From: Chitinophaga pinensis
Lineage (GTDB): Bacteria; Bacteroidota; Bacteroidia; Chitinophagales; Chitinophagaceae
Length of the DNA: 64,000 nucleotides
Direction of reading: 5' to 3'
Assembly (NCBI GenBank): GCA_943333125.1
Contig: CALQSB010000008.1
Coordinates: 1 to 64,000 of the forward strand
Positions 24,857-34,738 of this stretch are shown in pieces (positions within the stretch are counted from its first letter, which is position 1; the number at the start of each line of letters is the position of its first letter). The translations under genes and the position numbers were made by a program. The notes beneath the pieces are model-generated. The model saw nothing but the letters and a program-made list of their open reading frames with translations. It had not been told where the DNA came from and ran no database searches.

Positions 24857-25804
24857 TTATTGACGAGTGATAATTTCTTCAGTTACTCTGTAACCAGTAC
24901 CTCCGGCATAACCATATCTAACTTTAAAAGAAAGGGTAGCTGGATCATATACATTATTGCATTCTGATGAATTCGCCCACTGTGGAGTGTATCCTGTTGG
25001 ATTTCCACTAGGATGAGTATCTGGTAATCCAGCAGTAAACATAAATACTGGAGTTATGCTTCCTGGGAAAGGAGATACAGTAATATCATTACTGATAGGA
25101 TCAACATCTAAAACAGCATAATAACCACTACCTCCCAAATCGCCAAGTTCTATAGCTACGCTGGTAGCTGAATTGGTGAACGCAGCCTTTACTCTATCAA
25201 CAATTGGTCTTGGTGCAGTTGGATGATAAAAGAAACCATTTGAAACGTAATCGCCATCATAAATATTCTTTATTGCTAAAAGAAACAGTACTTTATTCAT
25301 GTTAGAAGCAACAACACAACCGTTATCAACATCTGTTATTTGTAAAGCCATTCCGTAGCTTATAGAAGGATCAATACTAACTGTTGAAGGAATATTAATC
25401 ATAACATAACCATTTTTTGAACCTGCTGGTATTGTTACAGTTGCATTTTGAATGGTGTACAATGATGGATCTAAAGGAACAATAGTTGTACCATTTGCAG
25501 TATTGTAATCATCAATGATAGCATCATTGATAGCAACAGATACATGGATATCTTTTGTTGTAGGAGCTTCAGCTAAAAAACTCATTATTACAGAATTCGA
25601 ATCAATGTTTTGAGGCGTATCCTGTAAAACAAGACCTACATTTTTTACATAGTTACTTAAATTCAACAAATTGAATCCTACTCCATCTGGTGAACCAGCA
25701 GGGTCTTTGATACCATATTCTTGATTATCAAAACCTTTGTCTTTCATACATCCGGAATTAAAAACCACCGTAAATGCAAGAAGAATTATTGATATTTTTT
25801 TCAT
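24857..25804 (-). CDS. DUF1735 surface lipoprotein
   Basis: The 315-residue lipoprotein has a lipobox FNSG-Cys19. The central strand-rich region (HVSVAINDAIIDDYN, LYTIQNATVTIPAGSKNGYVMINIP) matches DUF1735 (BT_3987-like), a beta-sandwich module that in Bacteroidota accompanies SusC/SusD and often helps bind substrate at the surface. The C terminus ends with a DUF4361-like strand set (GGSGYYAVLDVDPISNDITVSPFPG). It is the last of three genes with susD and susC, separated by 22 bp from susD. Confidence 0.85.
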   Translation of the reverse strand: MKKISIILLAFTVVFNSGCMKDKGFDNQEYGIKDPAGSPDGVGFNLLNLSNYVKNVGLVLQDTPQNIDSNSVIMSFLAEAPTTKDIHVSVAINDAIIDDYNTANGTTIVPLDPSLYTIQNATVTIPAGSKNGYVMINIPSTVSIDPSISYGMALQITDVDNGCVVASNMNKVLFLLAIKNIYDGDYVSNGFFYHPTAPRPIVDRVKAAFTNSATSVAIELGDLGGSGYYAVLDVDPISNDITVSPFPGSITPVFMFTAGLPDTHPSGNPTGYTPQWANSSECNNVYDPATLSFKVRYGYAGGTGYRVTEEIITRQ

Positions 25805-25826
25805 AACGTTTTTATTTTTACTTTAA

Positions 25827-27527
25827 TTAATTTAAATCCCAGAAAATTGATGAAAATGGATATGCTCCTTGTGAACCCTGGCTTGAAACATTTGTTGGAT
25901 TGTACAAATACTCATTTTGAGGATACAACAATCTTTTAGGTAACACTGATCTTACATTAGCAGGGTTTGTAGAAATTGCAGGACCAGCACTAAATCCAAC
26001 TGATAGTCCATAAACAAAATGGTTCGTTGTTGCATTAAAATCTACTCTTCTGTAATCAGACCAAACCTCAAAAGGTGCAATTGCATTTAATGCAAACCAT
26101 TTTTGGGTGATGATAGTAAATAACCCCCCTTGTACTGGAAATCCGTTTCCTGGATCGTATTCTGGAGAAAAATAATCAACATCAGGATATCCTGCGTTAT
26201 TAACAATGTAGGTATTAGCATTTGGAGTAGTTAAACCCAAACTTGTAAATGATGCTACAATACCGCTCGCTAATAATTGATCTGCTGAAACTGCGCCAAC
26301 ATTAAATCCTCTGTGACTACATTCTGCTTGTAAAAAATAAGATTCTGCTGAGGTAAGAATCCACTGTGGCTGATCAACACCTCTGTAAACACCTACTCCA
26401 ATACCTGCTAAATTTCCTGCTGCATTAATTGTTTGTGCAGGTATGCCATAATCTACACCTCTGTAAACTCCTGTATAATCACCACTTGTTGGAGCTTTGT
26501 AGAATTTATTTCTTCTTAAATCTCCATTATAACCATAATATCCATTATCTCCTTGAACACCCTGGCCTACAGCATAACTATTCGCTTTATAATAAACTGA
26601 GTTACCTGTTGCTGATCCTGCATCATCAGCTACGTAAGAATTGAAGAAAGGATTTCCTTTATCAGCCTGATAACCTGGTTGAACCTCCGCGTTAAAATCT
26701 AAAAATCCGCTGCCTTCATTATTTATATCAGTAAATTCCTGATCTAATTCTCCACGAGATAGTGCATAAGTGGCAACCGTTCCTACTGTATTTGTAGAAT
26801 TGATTTCAATTCCACCATTCATAAATTTAGTAAGAATTCTTAATTTCAACGTATTTCCAAACTGAGCCCAACGGGTTTTCATGTCAGAAACTGCAGTAGC
26901 TGGAAATAATTTATTTCCAAACATAATATCATCAGTAGCAATACTTGCATTTGGACCAGTTTCGCTTTCGTCTGCGTTAGTAATCAAAGAAATCCCTGTA
27001 TCAACTTGTCTTAAAAGGTCTTTGTAAATATCTATTCCTTTGTCGTATTTAGGAGTTGTAATTGCAGCTCCTTTTAGAGCTTCAGTGTAAGGTATGTTAT
27101 TGTACAAATCAACTAATATAGCGAAATTATGAGCTTTCATAATTCTGGCAATACCTTCATAAAAATCTGCATGTGCTTTATTTGCACCAATCTGCATTGT
27201 TTGGTAGTCATACAAATTATCATACATCGAAGACCAGATACCTGATTGGAAATTGGTTGTAATTTCATAGGTCTCTTCTTCAGTGTTTGGAGCATACGTT
27301 CCAGAACGAGCCCAATATCCAAGATAATTTTGTAACCATCCCCAGCTTCTTGATACTACTCTCGCTGTGCTATTTTGAGCAGCGGGAAGAATTACATTGT
27401 ACGCAATTGTACTATCAGTAGCCTCATTAGGGTTCTGATTAATGTTGAACTTTTCCTTTTTGCAGCTAAATAAACTAATTATAAAGGCAAAGACAAAAAA
27501 GAGAAGAATTATTTTTTTCTGTTTCAT
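25827..27527 (-). CDS. SusD/RagB-family nutrient-binding lipoprotein (SusD-like_2)
   Basis: The 566-residue lipoprotein has a lipobox SLFS-Cys22. The TPR-like SusD core is recognisable by NPNEATDS, the YNVILPAAQNSTARVVSR start and HNFAILVDLYNNIPYTEAL, as in the SusD-like_2 family. SusD lids the SusC barrel and hands it ligand. The gene is 18 bp downstream of susC. The ligand is not predicted: no glycoside hydrolase, peptidase or sensor lies next to it. Confidence 0.92.
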   Translation of the reverse strand: MKQKKIILLFFVFAFIISLFSCKKEKFNINQNPNEATDSTIAYNVILPAAQNSTARVVSRSWGWLQNYLGYWARSGTYAPNTEEETYEITTNFQSGIWSSMYDNLYDYQTMQIGANKAHADFYEGIARIMKAHNFAILVDLYNNIPYTEALKGAAITTPKYDKGIDIYKDLLRQVDTGISLITNADESETGPNASIATDDIMFGNKLFPATAVSDMKTRWAQFGNTLKLRILTKFMNGGIEINSTNTVGTVATYALSRGELDQEFTDINNEGSGFLDFNAEVQPGYQADKGNPFFNSYVADDAGSATGNSVYYKANSYAVGQGVQGDNGYYGYNGDLRRNKFYKAPTSGDYTGVYRGVDYGIPAQTINAAGNLAGIGVGVYRGVDQPQWILTSAESYFLQAECSHRGFNVGAVSADQLLASGIVASFTSLGLTTPNANTYIVNNAGYPDVDYFSPEYDPGNGFPVQGGLFTIITQKWFALNAIAPFEVWSDYRRVDFNATTNHFVYGLSVGFSAGPAISTNPANVRSVLPKRLLYPQNEYLYNPTNVSSQGSQGAYPFSSIFWDLN

Positions 27528-27545
27528 AATATTAATATTAAAAAA

Positions 27546-30500
27546 TTAAAATTGTAAAGTAATGTTAGCTCCAAAAATTCTTGTTGGAGGTGTGTTTCCT
27601 AAACCATTTACACCTTGTGCATTGCCTGTAGTGTTAGAGAATTCTGGATCAGTCCATTCGTTAGTTTTAGGCAACCATGTTAATAGGTTTCTGCCTGAAA
27701 TTGAGAAAGTCATTCCTTTAATTCCTTTATTTGAGAACAAAGAAGAAGGCATTGTGTAAGTAAGAGACAACTCTCTTAATTTAGCGAAAGCACCATTACA
27801 TAAGTAATTTGAGTTAGCTGAAGTATTTCTAGACTGAGACCAGAAATTGTAACCACCACTCAAAGTATAAGTAGAAGTGTTTGGTGTATAAACAGCATTA
27901 CCATTTGCATCAGTAGTTTGAATTACTGAGTTAGGGAAAACAAATGGCTGACGACCATTTTGACCTGATCTGTAAGAAATACCAGAGAAGTCCATACTAG
28001 AACCTAATCCATTGTAAATCTCATTTCCTGATCTGTAATCAGCAACTGCACTCAATGTGATGTTTTTGTATGTAAGTGTTATTGTTGCACCAAAGATATC
28101 AGAAGGTAAAGTTTGACCGAATTTTTTAACAACTGGATCAACCGTAGGATAACCTGTAGCAGCATCAACAATTACACGTCCAGAAGGATCACGTAAATAA
28201 TCTGTCAATTTAAAAGTATAAGCAGACTCTCCTACTATTATGTAGTTGCCATTACCTATTCCTAATTCATTAACACCATCAACAATTTTATTTACTTGGT
28301 TTGACTGATGTGTGTAGTTTAATTTAACGTCTGCAGAAAGAGCTCCGATTTTTACTAATGGAGTCAATTTCAAATCAAACTCTAAACCTTTATTTGTAAA
28401 ATCAGCTGCATTTAACAAAGCACTTGGATAACCAGTAGATGAAGAATACGCTACTGTAATAATCTGGTTGGTATTTGTTTGATTATAAATAGTAGTTTCA
28501 AAATTTATTTTATTCTTATTCAAACCGATTTCAAATCCAGCCTCATGATTAATTACAAACTCAGGCTGATAACTTGATTTTCTTAACACATTGTTAGAAG
28601 AGAACCCTAACAAGCTTCCGTAAGGGAATCCGTTAGTTTGAGAGTATGTATTCTCTAAGCTATATGGTCCAAGGTTTACGTTACCTGTTTTAGAAATAGC
28701 ACCTCTTACTTTCAAATAAGAAATGATTTTGCTTTGTTTGATAGATTTGATGGCTTCACTTAAAACTAAAGAAGCACTTGCTCCTGGATAGAAGAAGCTG
28801 GTATTGCTAAAGTCATAATTATATGGATTAGCCAATCTGCTATCTATATCATTACTTCCGGTAATCTCAGCAAATGCCCAATTTTCGTATCCAACAGAAA
28901 TCTTTCCGAAATATCTTTCAAGTCTAGTTTTTGAAGTTCCTTCTCCAACTCCAGGCTCTCCTTTACGAACTGCGATATTGAACACCTGAGGAATACCCAA
29001 ATTATCAGAACTCATAGAAAGGAATTTAGAACTGCTTTCACGGTAAGATTGACCAACAAGTCCATCAAACTTAAATTTACCTACTTGCTTTCTGAATGTT
29101 GCGAATATCTCAGAGTTCAATCTGCTTGAGTAGCTAGATCCATCACCCAAAGCAGCTGGAATATTTGATTGAGCTGTTGCTTTTCCGCTTGCCTGAGCAA
29201 AAGCTGAGTAATTGTAAGCACCCTGAGTTTGCTTATAAGTTGAATTTGAATAAGTAACACCCAATCTGTAGGTCAAATTGATTAGCGGAGTTACTTTATA
29301 GTTTAATTCCATGTTGCCTAACACATCATCAGAACGACCTTTGTCTCTGAAATTATCTACACACCAATATGGATTGTAGTAATAATCATTGTAAAATCCA
29401 TCAGGACTTGAAAAATAATCAGTCTTCCAATTTTTATAATTAGTAACATCAATTTGCATTGGAGTGTTAATCAAATTCCAGTAAGGATTGTAATCTCTTC
29501 CGTTTCCAAAAGAACTACCTGCATTTACATCATAGTTACCCTGAGTGTATCTCATGCTATAAGACGCTTTGAATTTTGTTCCAAAGTCTTTATTAGCACT
29601 CATATTTGCAGAAATTCTTTTGTTTACATCTTTAGGCATAATCCCTTTTATATCTACATTCTGGAAACTCAAATAAAAATCACCAGTTGCGATAGAGAAA
29701 TCAGTTTGGTTTGTTACCCCTGTATTCCAGAATTTTCTTTTTTCGTCAGGACGGGCAACATAAGAAAGTAAATTTTTCTCACCATTTGGACCTGTTCTTC
29801 CGATTTGTCTGATAGAACCATCGAATGCATCACCATAACCCTGATTCTCAATTGGGTCATAAACTCCATTATGATTATCATCTTCAGATGAACCAGAACC
29901 GAATTGAGATTGGAAAAGAGGCATGAAAGCTACCTTCTCTAATTGTACAGTGTGGCTTAAAGTAACCATTGGTTTAGCTTTAGAACCTCTTTTTGTAGTA
30001 ATTACGATTGCACCATTTACACCATCAGGACCATAAATAGCCGTAGATGAAGACGATTTCAATATGGTAACATCAGCAATATCATTTGGATTTATTGAAC
30101 TGATGTAACCCAATGAAATGGGAACACCATCCAATACCAACATTGGCTGGTTGTTTCCAGTCAATGATCTGATACCTCTTAAAGTAATTCTTGTATCGGC
30201 AAATACGCCGTTGTTTACAGTTTGGATATTCAAACCAGAAACTTTACCAGTCAAACCATTTTGAAGATTAATAACTTTAGCCTGTGTTAATTCAGCAGCT
30301 TTTACTTTCGCTGTAGAGTAACCAAGCTCTTTCGCTTGTCTTTGCTGCCCCATTGAAGTAACCACAACAGGAGTTAACTCTTGTGTGTTTCTTACAAGAT
30401 TTGCAATTACGATGTTTCCAGAAGGAGTAATGTCCTGGTCATCATAACCAACTGCAGATACAACTAGTTTAGATGAAGGCCCGGAAACTCTAATAGAAAA

Positions 30501-30674
30501 ATTACCGTTAACATCAGTTTGAACGGCATTTTTTGTTCCTTTTTCCGTAACTGTTGCAAATTTTACGGCATCTCCTGGGATATCTCTCACTTGTCCAGAG
30601 AGTACCCGAGATTGTGCAGAAGCCAGCATTCCACTGAGCATCAACACTGCGAATAATGTTAAAATTCTTCTCAT
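27546..30674 (-). CDS. SusC/RagA-family TonB-linked outer membrane transporter
   Basis: The 1042-residue protein has a signal peptide (ending ASAQ, residue about 21), a carboxypeptidase-D-like N-terminal domain (about 23-100; SGQVRDIPGDAVKFATV), a plug with LNGLTGKVSGL-type and MLVLDGVPI segments and the hallmark TRGA-style site AIYGPDGVNGAIVITTKRG (about 208-228), and a C-terminal barrel ending in Phe (GANITLQF). It is the first gene of the susC-susD-DUF1735 operon. The usual C-terminal signature and length (about 1000) fit. It imports an unknown compound using TonB energy. Confidence 0.95.
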   Translation of the reverse strand: MRRILTLFAVLMLSGMLASAQSRVLSGQVRDIPGDAVKFATVTEKGTKNAVQTDVNGNFSIRVSGPSSKLVVSAVGYDDQDITPSGNIVIANLVRNTQELTPVVVTSMGQQRQAKELGYSTAKVKAAELTQAKVINLQNGLTGKVSGLNIQTVNNGVFADTRITLRGIRSLTGNNQPMLVLDGVPISLGYISSINPNDIADVTILKSSSSTAIYGPDGVNGAIVITTKRGSKAKPMVTLSHTVQLEKVAFMPLFQSQFGSGSSEDDNHNGVYDPIENQGYGDAFDGSIRQIGRTGPNGEKNLLSYVARPDEKRKFWNTGVTNQTDFSIATGDFYLSFQNVDIKGIMPKDVNKRISANMSANKDFGTKFKASYSMRYTQGNYDVNAGSSFGNGRDYNPYWNLINTPMQIDVTNYKNWKTDYFSSPDGFYNDYYYNPYWCVDNFRDKGRSDDVLGNMELNYKVTPLINLTYRLGVTYSNSTYKQTQGAYNYSAFAQASGKATAQSNIPAALGDGSSYSSRLNSEIFATFRKQVGKFKFDGLVGQSYRESSSKFLSMSSDNLGIPQVFNIAVRKGEPGVGEGTSKTRLERYFGKISVGYENWAFAEITGSNDIDSRLANPYNYDFSNTSFFYPGASASLVLSEAIKSIKQSKIISYLKVRGAISKTGNVNLGPYSLENTYSQTNGFPYGSLLGFSSNNVLRKSSYQPEFVINHEAGFEIGLNKNKINFETTIYNQTNTNQIITVAYSSSTGYPSALLNAADFTNKGLEFDLKLTPLVKIGALSADVKLNYTHQSNQVNKIVDGVNELGIGNGNYIIVGESAYTFKLTDYLRDPSGRVIVDAATGYPTVDPVVKKFGQTLPSDIFGATITLTYKNITLSAVADYRSGNEIYNGLGSSMDFSGISYRSGQNGRQPFVFPNSVIQTTDANGNAVYTPNTSTYTLSGGYNFWSQSRNTSANSNYLCNGAFAKLRELSLTYTMPSSLFSNKGIKGMTFSISGRNLLTWLPKTNEWTDPEFSNTTGNAQGVNGLGNTPPTRIFGANITLQF

Positions 30675-30703
30675 GTGCGGTTTATTATTTGTTTAATGAA
30701 TGG

Positions 30704-30733
30704 TAAAAATAAGGATAATTTCAATACTGCAAA
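30704..30733 (-). promoter_or_regulatory. Candidate promoter of the susC operon
   Basis: On the minus strand TTTG (30733-30730), 18 bases, then TATTTTTA (30711-30704), one mismatch from TAnnTTTG. It would give a leader of about 25 bases before the susC ATG. Confidence 0.4.
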
Positions 30734-30819
30734 AAAAAGCTTAAAAAAAGCTTAAAATTTTCCTTACCGATTATTTAGACAAATAATTAACAATAAAAGT
30801 TGCACATGAATTAAATAAT

Positions 30820-32886
30820 TTAAAGCTGAAAAATCAACTGTGTTTTAATTTCTTCTTTAAATCCTCCCTGAATTTCATCATTTCCACTGCCAAAATTTTG
30901 ATGATCAATACTATAAAGCCCTGACCACTTAAGCCAAACCGAAGTTTTTTTTCCAATCTTACAACTGAAATTAGCGCTAAATTTTACTCCTTTTCCATAA
31001 AATGCAGGAATAGAAAAACTATACAATAAATCACTTTCGTGAGCATATATTCTGCTCGAGTAGTCATACGTATCAAAAAGGAAAACCATTAAGTTTCCTG
31101 TATATGATTTTAGCTGTGGTTTATAGTAAAAAGCTATATAAGTGAGGAACCCATCACTTGCGCCTCCTCCGGATTCATTACACCTCACTAATTCAAGTCT
31201 GTTTTTAACTGTTAATGAATTACTTACATTAAAATCGACCTGAAATCTGACGCTATTTTTGATATTTTGAGTGTGCTCTATTAAAGAAGGCAAATTCAAG
31301 TAATGACTTTCCCCTTCTTTATACGATCTAATACGGATATTAAGTGAAGTTTTCTTATTGAATTTATAAGTGCCCTGAACTAAATAATCACATCCACTCA
31401 TTAAATTATTTTGTTGATATTTTAACCATGGAAACTTATAGAGGTCAACATAAGCATTGACTTGCCATAAATCATTAGGTCTTAAAGAAACACCAGCATA
31501 AAATCCGTTTTCATTTGTTGGGCTAGTATTTTCTGTGAATGAATTTGCATAAAGGGAAATGTATTTTTTTGAAATATTGCGCTGCAGAAAACTTAAATCG
31601 ATGTTTCGGGAAACGGATATCAATGCTCCGTTTACACAAGCCAGCCCTTGATTACCGGAAAAAGCTATCTCTCCAAAAAAATGAGCATTATTTTTTGTAA
31701 AGGAATAATCTGCGCTAAAACAGGATAGCTGCTTTCCGTTGAACGTATAAAGATTATAAGGCTGATTATTTTTAATCAATGGTAAATTGAAAAAGTAATG
31801 AACAGAATTAAGTCCTATAGAACCATTGTTTGAATTAAAAACCAGTCTTCCTCCAAATAAAAGTTCTTTTAAGGCGCCTTTGCTTTCTATTTCACTTTGG
31901 GTACGATGCAAACCCGCTGAAATTATAGAAGAAATGAACTGTTCCTCATTAATCAGCGTATCATAATTAAGATTCGCATCATTTTTTTTGTATGACCCAA
32001 AAAGGGTGAGTTCATAATTTTTGAAGGCAAGTGTAAATCCAATGCCGCGATGAAAATTATTCTCCCCAAAAGAATGATACGGCTTCAGTGTGGCGGCTTG
32101 CCGTTTTATGGAAAGCACATCCGCACCTTTCTTAAAGCCAAGCGACTGCCATTGAATTAACCCCTGCCCCATATTAATTACAAAATCTCCCAATACCAGA
32201 CTTCTTAATAGCCCTTTTCTTTTGTAAGCCAGAAAAGCGGAGTAAAAATCGAATCCTTTAAATTTATTTCTTCTGTAAAAAGACTCACCAGGATCTTTGT
32301 CCCCTGTAATTCCAATTGAAATATTTTTTTGTGAAGTAAAATTATATTTAAAAGAAACTCCCTGAGAAGAACCTTCAAAAGCCTTTGTATTACTAATGCC
32401 ATTCAAATGATACCCATCTGAAAATGGCAAGGCCTGTGTCAATCTTAATAAAATATTGTTTTTAGTTTGCGTAAAGTTTTCACGGATAAAATCTTCTGCA
32501 TTATTTTTAATATTCACAGTAACGTATGGACGAATTTTATTTATGATTGAAACATCCCAATCGGATATAGATTGTAATTCATAAATGCAACTTAACGGAC
32601 CTAATAATTTTTTATACGAATTTAAATTTTCGAGTTGCAATGCCGACAATAATCCAAGTTCTTCCAGCTTTTTAATTTCCGCTGTATTTACTTCAACCGG
32701 ATGTTTTTTGCAGTATTCAATCTCTTCCAAAAAAGCATCTTCATTAAACTCATTTTGATCAGAAGACATTACCGCATTTTCAATCATTTGATCCTGATTT
32801 CCCTGACCTGACTCGATTTTTGCCTGACAAAAACTAAATATAGAAAGATGAATGAACAAGAAAAGCAAACTGTGTTTTTTGATCAT
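30820..32886 (-). CDS. Helix-hairpin-helix and beta-barrel outer membrane protein
   Basis: The 688-residue protein has a signal peptide (about 1-21). After an acidic linker (about 25-55) comes a helix-hairpin-helix-like segment (about 56-115: KKHPVEVNTAEIKKLEELGLL, LGPLSCIYELQSI), the ComEA-like fold found in this group without DNA-binding evidence. The rest is a long series of amphipathic strands (GVSFKYNFTSQKNISIGITGDKD, LVLGDFVINMGQGLIQWQS) typical of an outer-membrane barrel. Function is unknown. It begins 1 bp after the stop of the upstream barrel gene and belongs with it. Confidence 0.7.
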   Translation of the reverse strand: MIKKHSLLFLFIHLSIFSFCQAKIESGQGNQDQMIENAVMSSDQNEFNEDAFLEEIEYCKKHPVEVNTAEIKKLEELGLLSALQLENLNSYKKLLGPLSCIYELQSISDWDVSIINKIRPYVTVNIKNNAEDFIRENFTQTKNNILLRLTQALPFSDGYHLNGISNTKAFEGSSQGVSFKYNFTSQKNISIGITGDKDPGESFYRRNKFKGFDFYSAFLAYKRKGLLRSLVLGDFVINMGQGLIQWQSLGFKKGADVLSIKRQAATLKPYHSFGENNFHRGIGFTLAFKNYELTLFGSYKKNDANLNYDTLINEEQFISSIISAGLHRTQSEIESKGALKELLFGGRLVFNSNNGSIGLNSVHYFFNLPLIKNNQPYNLYTFNGKQLSCFSADYSFTKNNAHFFGEIAFSGNQGLACVNGALISVSRNIDLSFLQRNISKKYISLYANSFTENTSPTNENGFYAGVSLRPNDLWQVNAYVDLYKFPWLKYQQNNLMSGCDYLVQGTYKFNKKTSLNIRIRSYKEGESHYLNLPSLIEHTQNIKNSVRFQVDFNVSNSLTVKNRLELVRCNESGGGASDGFLTYIAFYYKPQLKSYTGNLMVFLFDTYDYSSRIYAHESDLLYSFSIPAFYGKGVKFSANFSCKIGKKTSVWLKWSGLYSIDHQNFGSGNDEIQGGFKEEIKTQLIFQL

Positions 32887-32887
32887 A

Positions 32888-33718
32888 TTACAGTATTTGA
32901 TTTGAACAAATTATTACTCCTGCGCTATAGCCTAATTGAGGGTGACGAGCACATACAAATTGAAAATGTATTTTTTTCTGAAACCATTCTATTCCAATTG
33001 CATTACTCATCTGAATTGCTGATACTGTATATTTTATTGAAATCTTTTTTTTAAGCTGGTATTTCAAAAGGGTAACCAGATTTATTTTAAAGTTTTCTTC
33101 TTTAACAAAATCAACTCCAATAAAAAATTGATCAGAAATATCATATCCTAAACCCCATTTACAGCGATAAGGAATATTAACTTCAGGCTTTCTGGCTTTT
33201 AATAAAAAAACAGCGCAGGCATTATCAATTTGTAAACCAAGATTTACTTTTGAAGAAAGATGAAAAACAAATCCTGCATCTGCACTTAGAAAATTATTGC
33301 TTTCATATCCGCTAAAATGTTCAATAAAATAATTGAACCTTAAACCTATATCCATTTTCACTCCCAGTGATTTCGATATACCGAGAGAGATCAAAGTCTG
33401 ATTAAACCAATCATTGCCACTAAAATTTAAACCTGCAGTTACGTAATTTCGAAAAACAGGCAGCCCTCCAAACAGAATGACATTATTAATACCTTCGAAA
33501 ATGTATTTTCGCTCACTAAAAACCCCATAAATAGGCTTTTCCAATTTTGCAGCAAGCGCCTGATTGCCTATAAAAGATGACGATTGGACTATATTATGAC
33601 TTTCTGTAGACATCATCAGTAGTGTATTGTCTGATGCACCAGATCCTAATTGTGCGAAACAATCAAAATATAAATTCAAAATAATAACGGATAAAATGAA
33701 GGTTGTTTTCAAGGGCAA
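32888..33718 (-). CDS. PorV/PorQ-like outer membrane beta-barrel protein
   Basis: The 276-residue product has a signal peptide (ending CFAQ, about 22) and a beta-rich body: GNQALAAKLEKPIYGVFSERKYIFEGI resembles the 'NPA.L..l.....v..e.rf.l.e' start of PorV/PorQ-type barrels, then GLNFSG, LGISKSLGVKMDIGLRFNY and ARHPQLGYSAG. In T9SS, PorV-like barrels shuttle cargo from SprA, but this protein is shorter and the resemblance is general. Its stop abuts the helix-hairpin-helix barrel gene, so the two are one transcript. Confidence 0.55.
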   Translation of the reverse strand: MPLKTTFILSVIILNLYFDCFAQLGSGASDNTLLMMSTESHNIVQSSSFIGNQALAAKLEKPIYGVFSERKYIFEGINNVILFGGLPVFRNYVTAGLNFSGNDWFNQTLISLGISKSLGVKMDIGLRFNYFIEHFSGYESNNFLSADAGFVFHLSSKVNLGLQIDNACAVFLLKARKPEVNIPYRCKWGLGYDISDQFFIGVDFVKEENFKINLVTLLKYQLKKKISIKYTVSAIQMSNAIGIEWFQKKIHFQFVCARHPQLGYSAGVIICSNQIL

Positions 33719-33859
33719 AATTTATACTACAAAATAAATCTTCAATAACGAACACATCAAAGTGATTCCCTCCGCAAAAAAATGTTTTTTTCCAATAAAA
33801 ATCCGGTTGAATAATTCAGAAAAATAAAATAATCGCTTATAGTTAAGTAATTTTGTTTT

Positions 33860-34738
33860 ATGGAAATTCTAGATGGAAAAATTGCCTCGCAAAGCGTAAA
33901 GGAAATACTGAAGTTAGCCATACAGGAACTGATCACCAGCAACAGACGCGCGCCACATCTGGCTGCAATTCTTGTAGGTAAAAACGGAGCCAGCGAAACC
34001 TATGTAGCCAGTAAAATAAAAAACTGCGAAGAAACAGGGTTCAAAAGCACGTTATTGAGATTGGATGAGAATATTTCAGAAAACGAATTAATTGAATCTA
34101 TAACTAAAATGAATACCGATGCCGATATCGACGGAATTCTGATTCAACTTCCTTTGCCCAAACATATAGATGAGAACAAAATCCTAAATACTGTTGACCC
34201 TTCAAAAGATGTAGATGGATTTAGTCCGGTAAGTATTGGAAAAATGGTTTTAGGACTGCCTACTTTTATTCCGGCAACACCATATGGAATTATGCTGATG
34301 CTTGAGCATTACAAAATTGATACAAAAGGAAAACATGCAGTTGTACTGGGAAGGAGCAATATCGTTGGGCGTCCGATAAGCATTCTATTAAATCAAAACA
34401 ATGCATTTGGAGACTGCACTGTAACGGTATGTCATAGCCGAACAAAAAACATGAAAGATATTTGTCTGCAGGCCGATATCATTATAGCTGCAATTGGCAA
34501 GCCTGGTTTTCTTACTGCCGACATGGTAAAAGAGAATGCTGTTGTAGTTGATGTTGGCATAACCAGAATTGCAGACGATACTAAGAAATCCGGCTTTGCT
34601 ATAAGAGGAGATGTTGATTTTATAAACGTGGCGCCTAAATGCAGTTTTATATCTCCTGTTCCTGGAGGCGTTGGACTAATGACCATTGCTGCTTTATTGA
34701 AAAACACTTTTAATGCTTACCAGCTAAGAAATAAATAA
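33860..34738 (+). CDS. folD: Methylenetetrahydrofolate dehydrogenase/cyclohydrolase
   Basis: Bifunctional enzyme interconverting 5,10-methylene-THF and 10-formyl-THF, supplying one-carbon units. The 292-residue protein has the catalytic YVASKIKNCEETGF (Lys in the YxxxK pair), DGILIQLPLP, DVDGF, GRSNIVGRP (NADP site) and PGGVGLMTIAALLKNT. It is full length. Its stop overlaps the queE start by 1 base (TAATG), so queE is translationally coupled to it. Confidence 0.97.
   Translation: MEILDGKIASQSVKEILKLAIQELITSNRRAPHLAAILVGKNGASETYVASKIKNCEETGFKSTLLRLDENISENELIESITKMNTDADIDGILIQLPLPKHIDENKILNTVDPSKDVDGFSPVSIGKMVLGLPTFIPATPYGIMLMLEHYKIDTKGKHAVVLGRSNIVGRPISILLNQNNAFGDCTVTVCHSRTKNMKDICLQADIIIAAIGKPGFLTADMVKENAVVVDVGITRIADDTKKSGFAIRGDVDFINVAPKCSFISPVPGGVGLMTIAALLKNTFNAYQLRNK

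Noticed and set aside
30733..30758. AAAAAAAGCTTA direct repeat upstream of susC
   Set aside because: Two short A-rich copies only, likely chance in AT-rich DNA.
33848..33855. TAATTTTG just before folD
   Set aside because: It fits TAnnTTTG but ends 4 bases before the ATG and has no -33 box, so chance is more likely.
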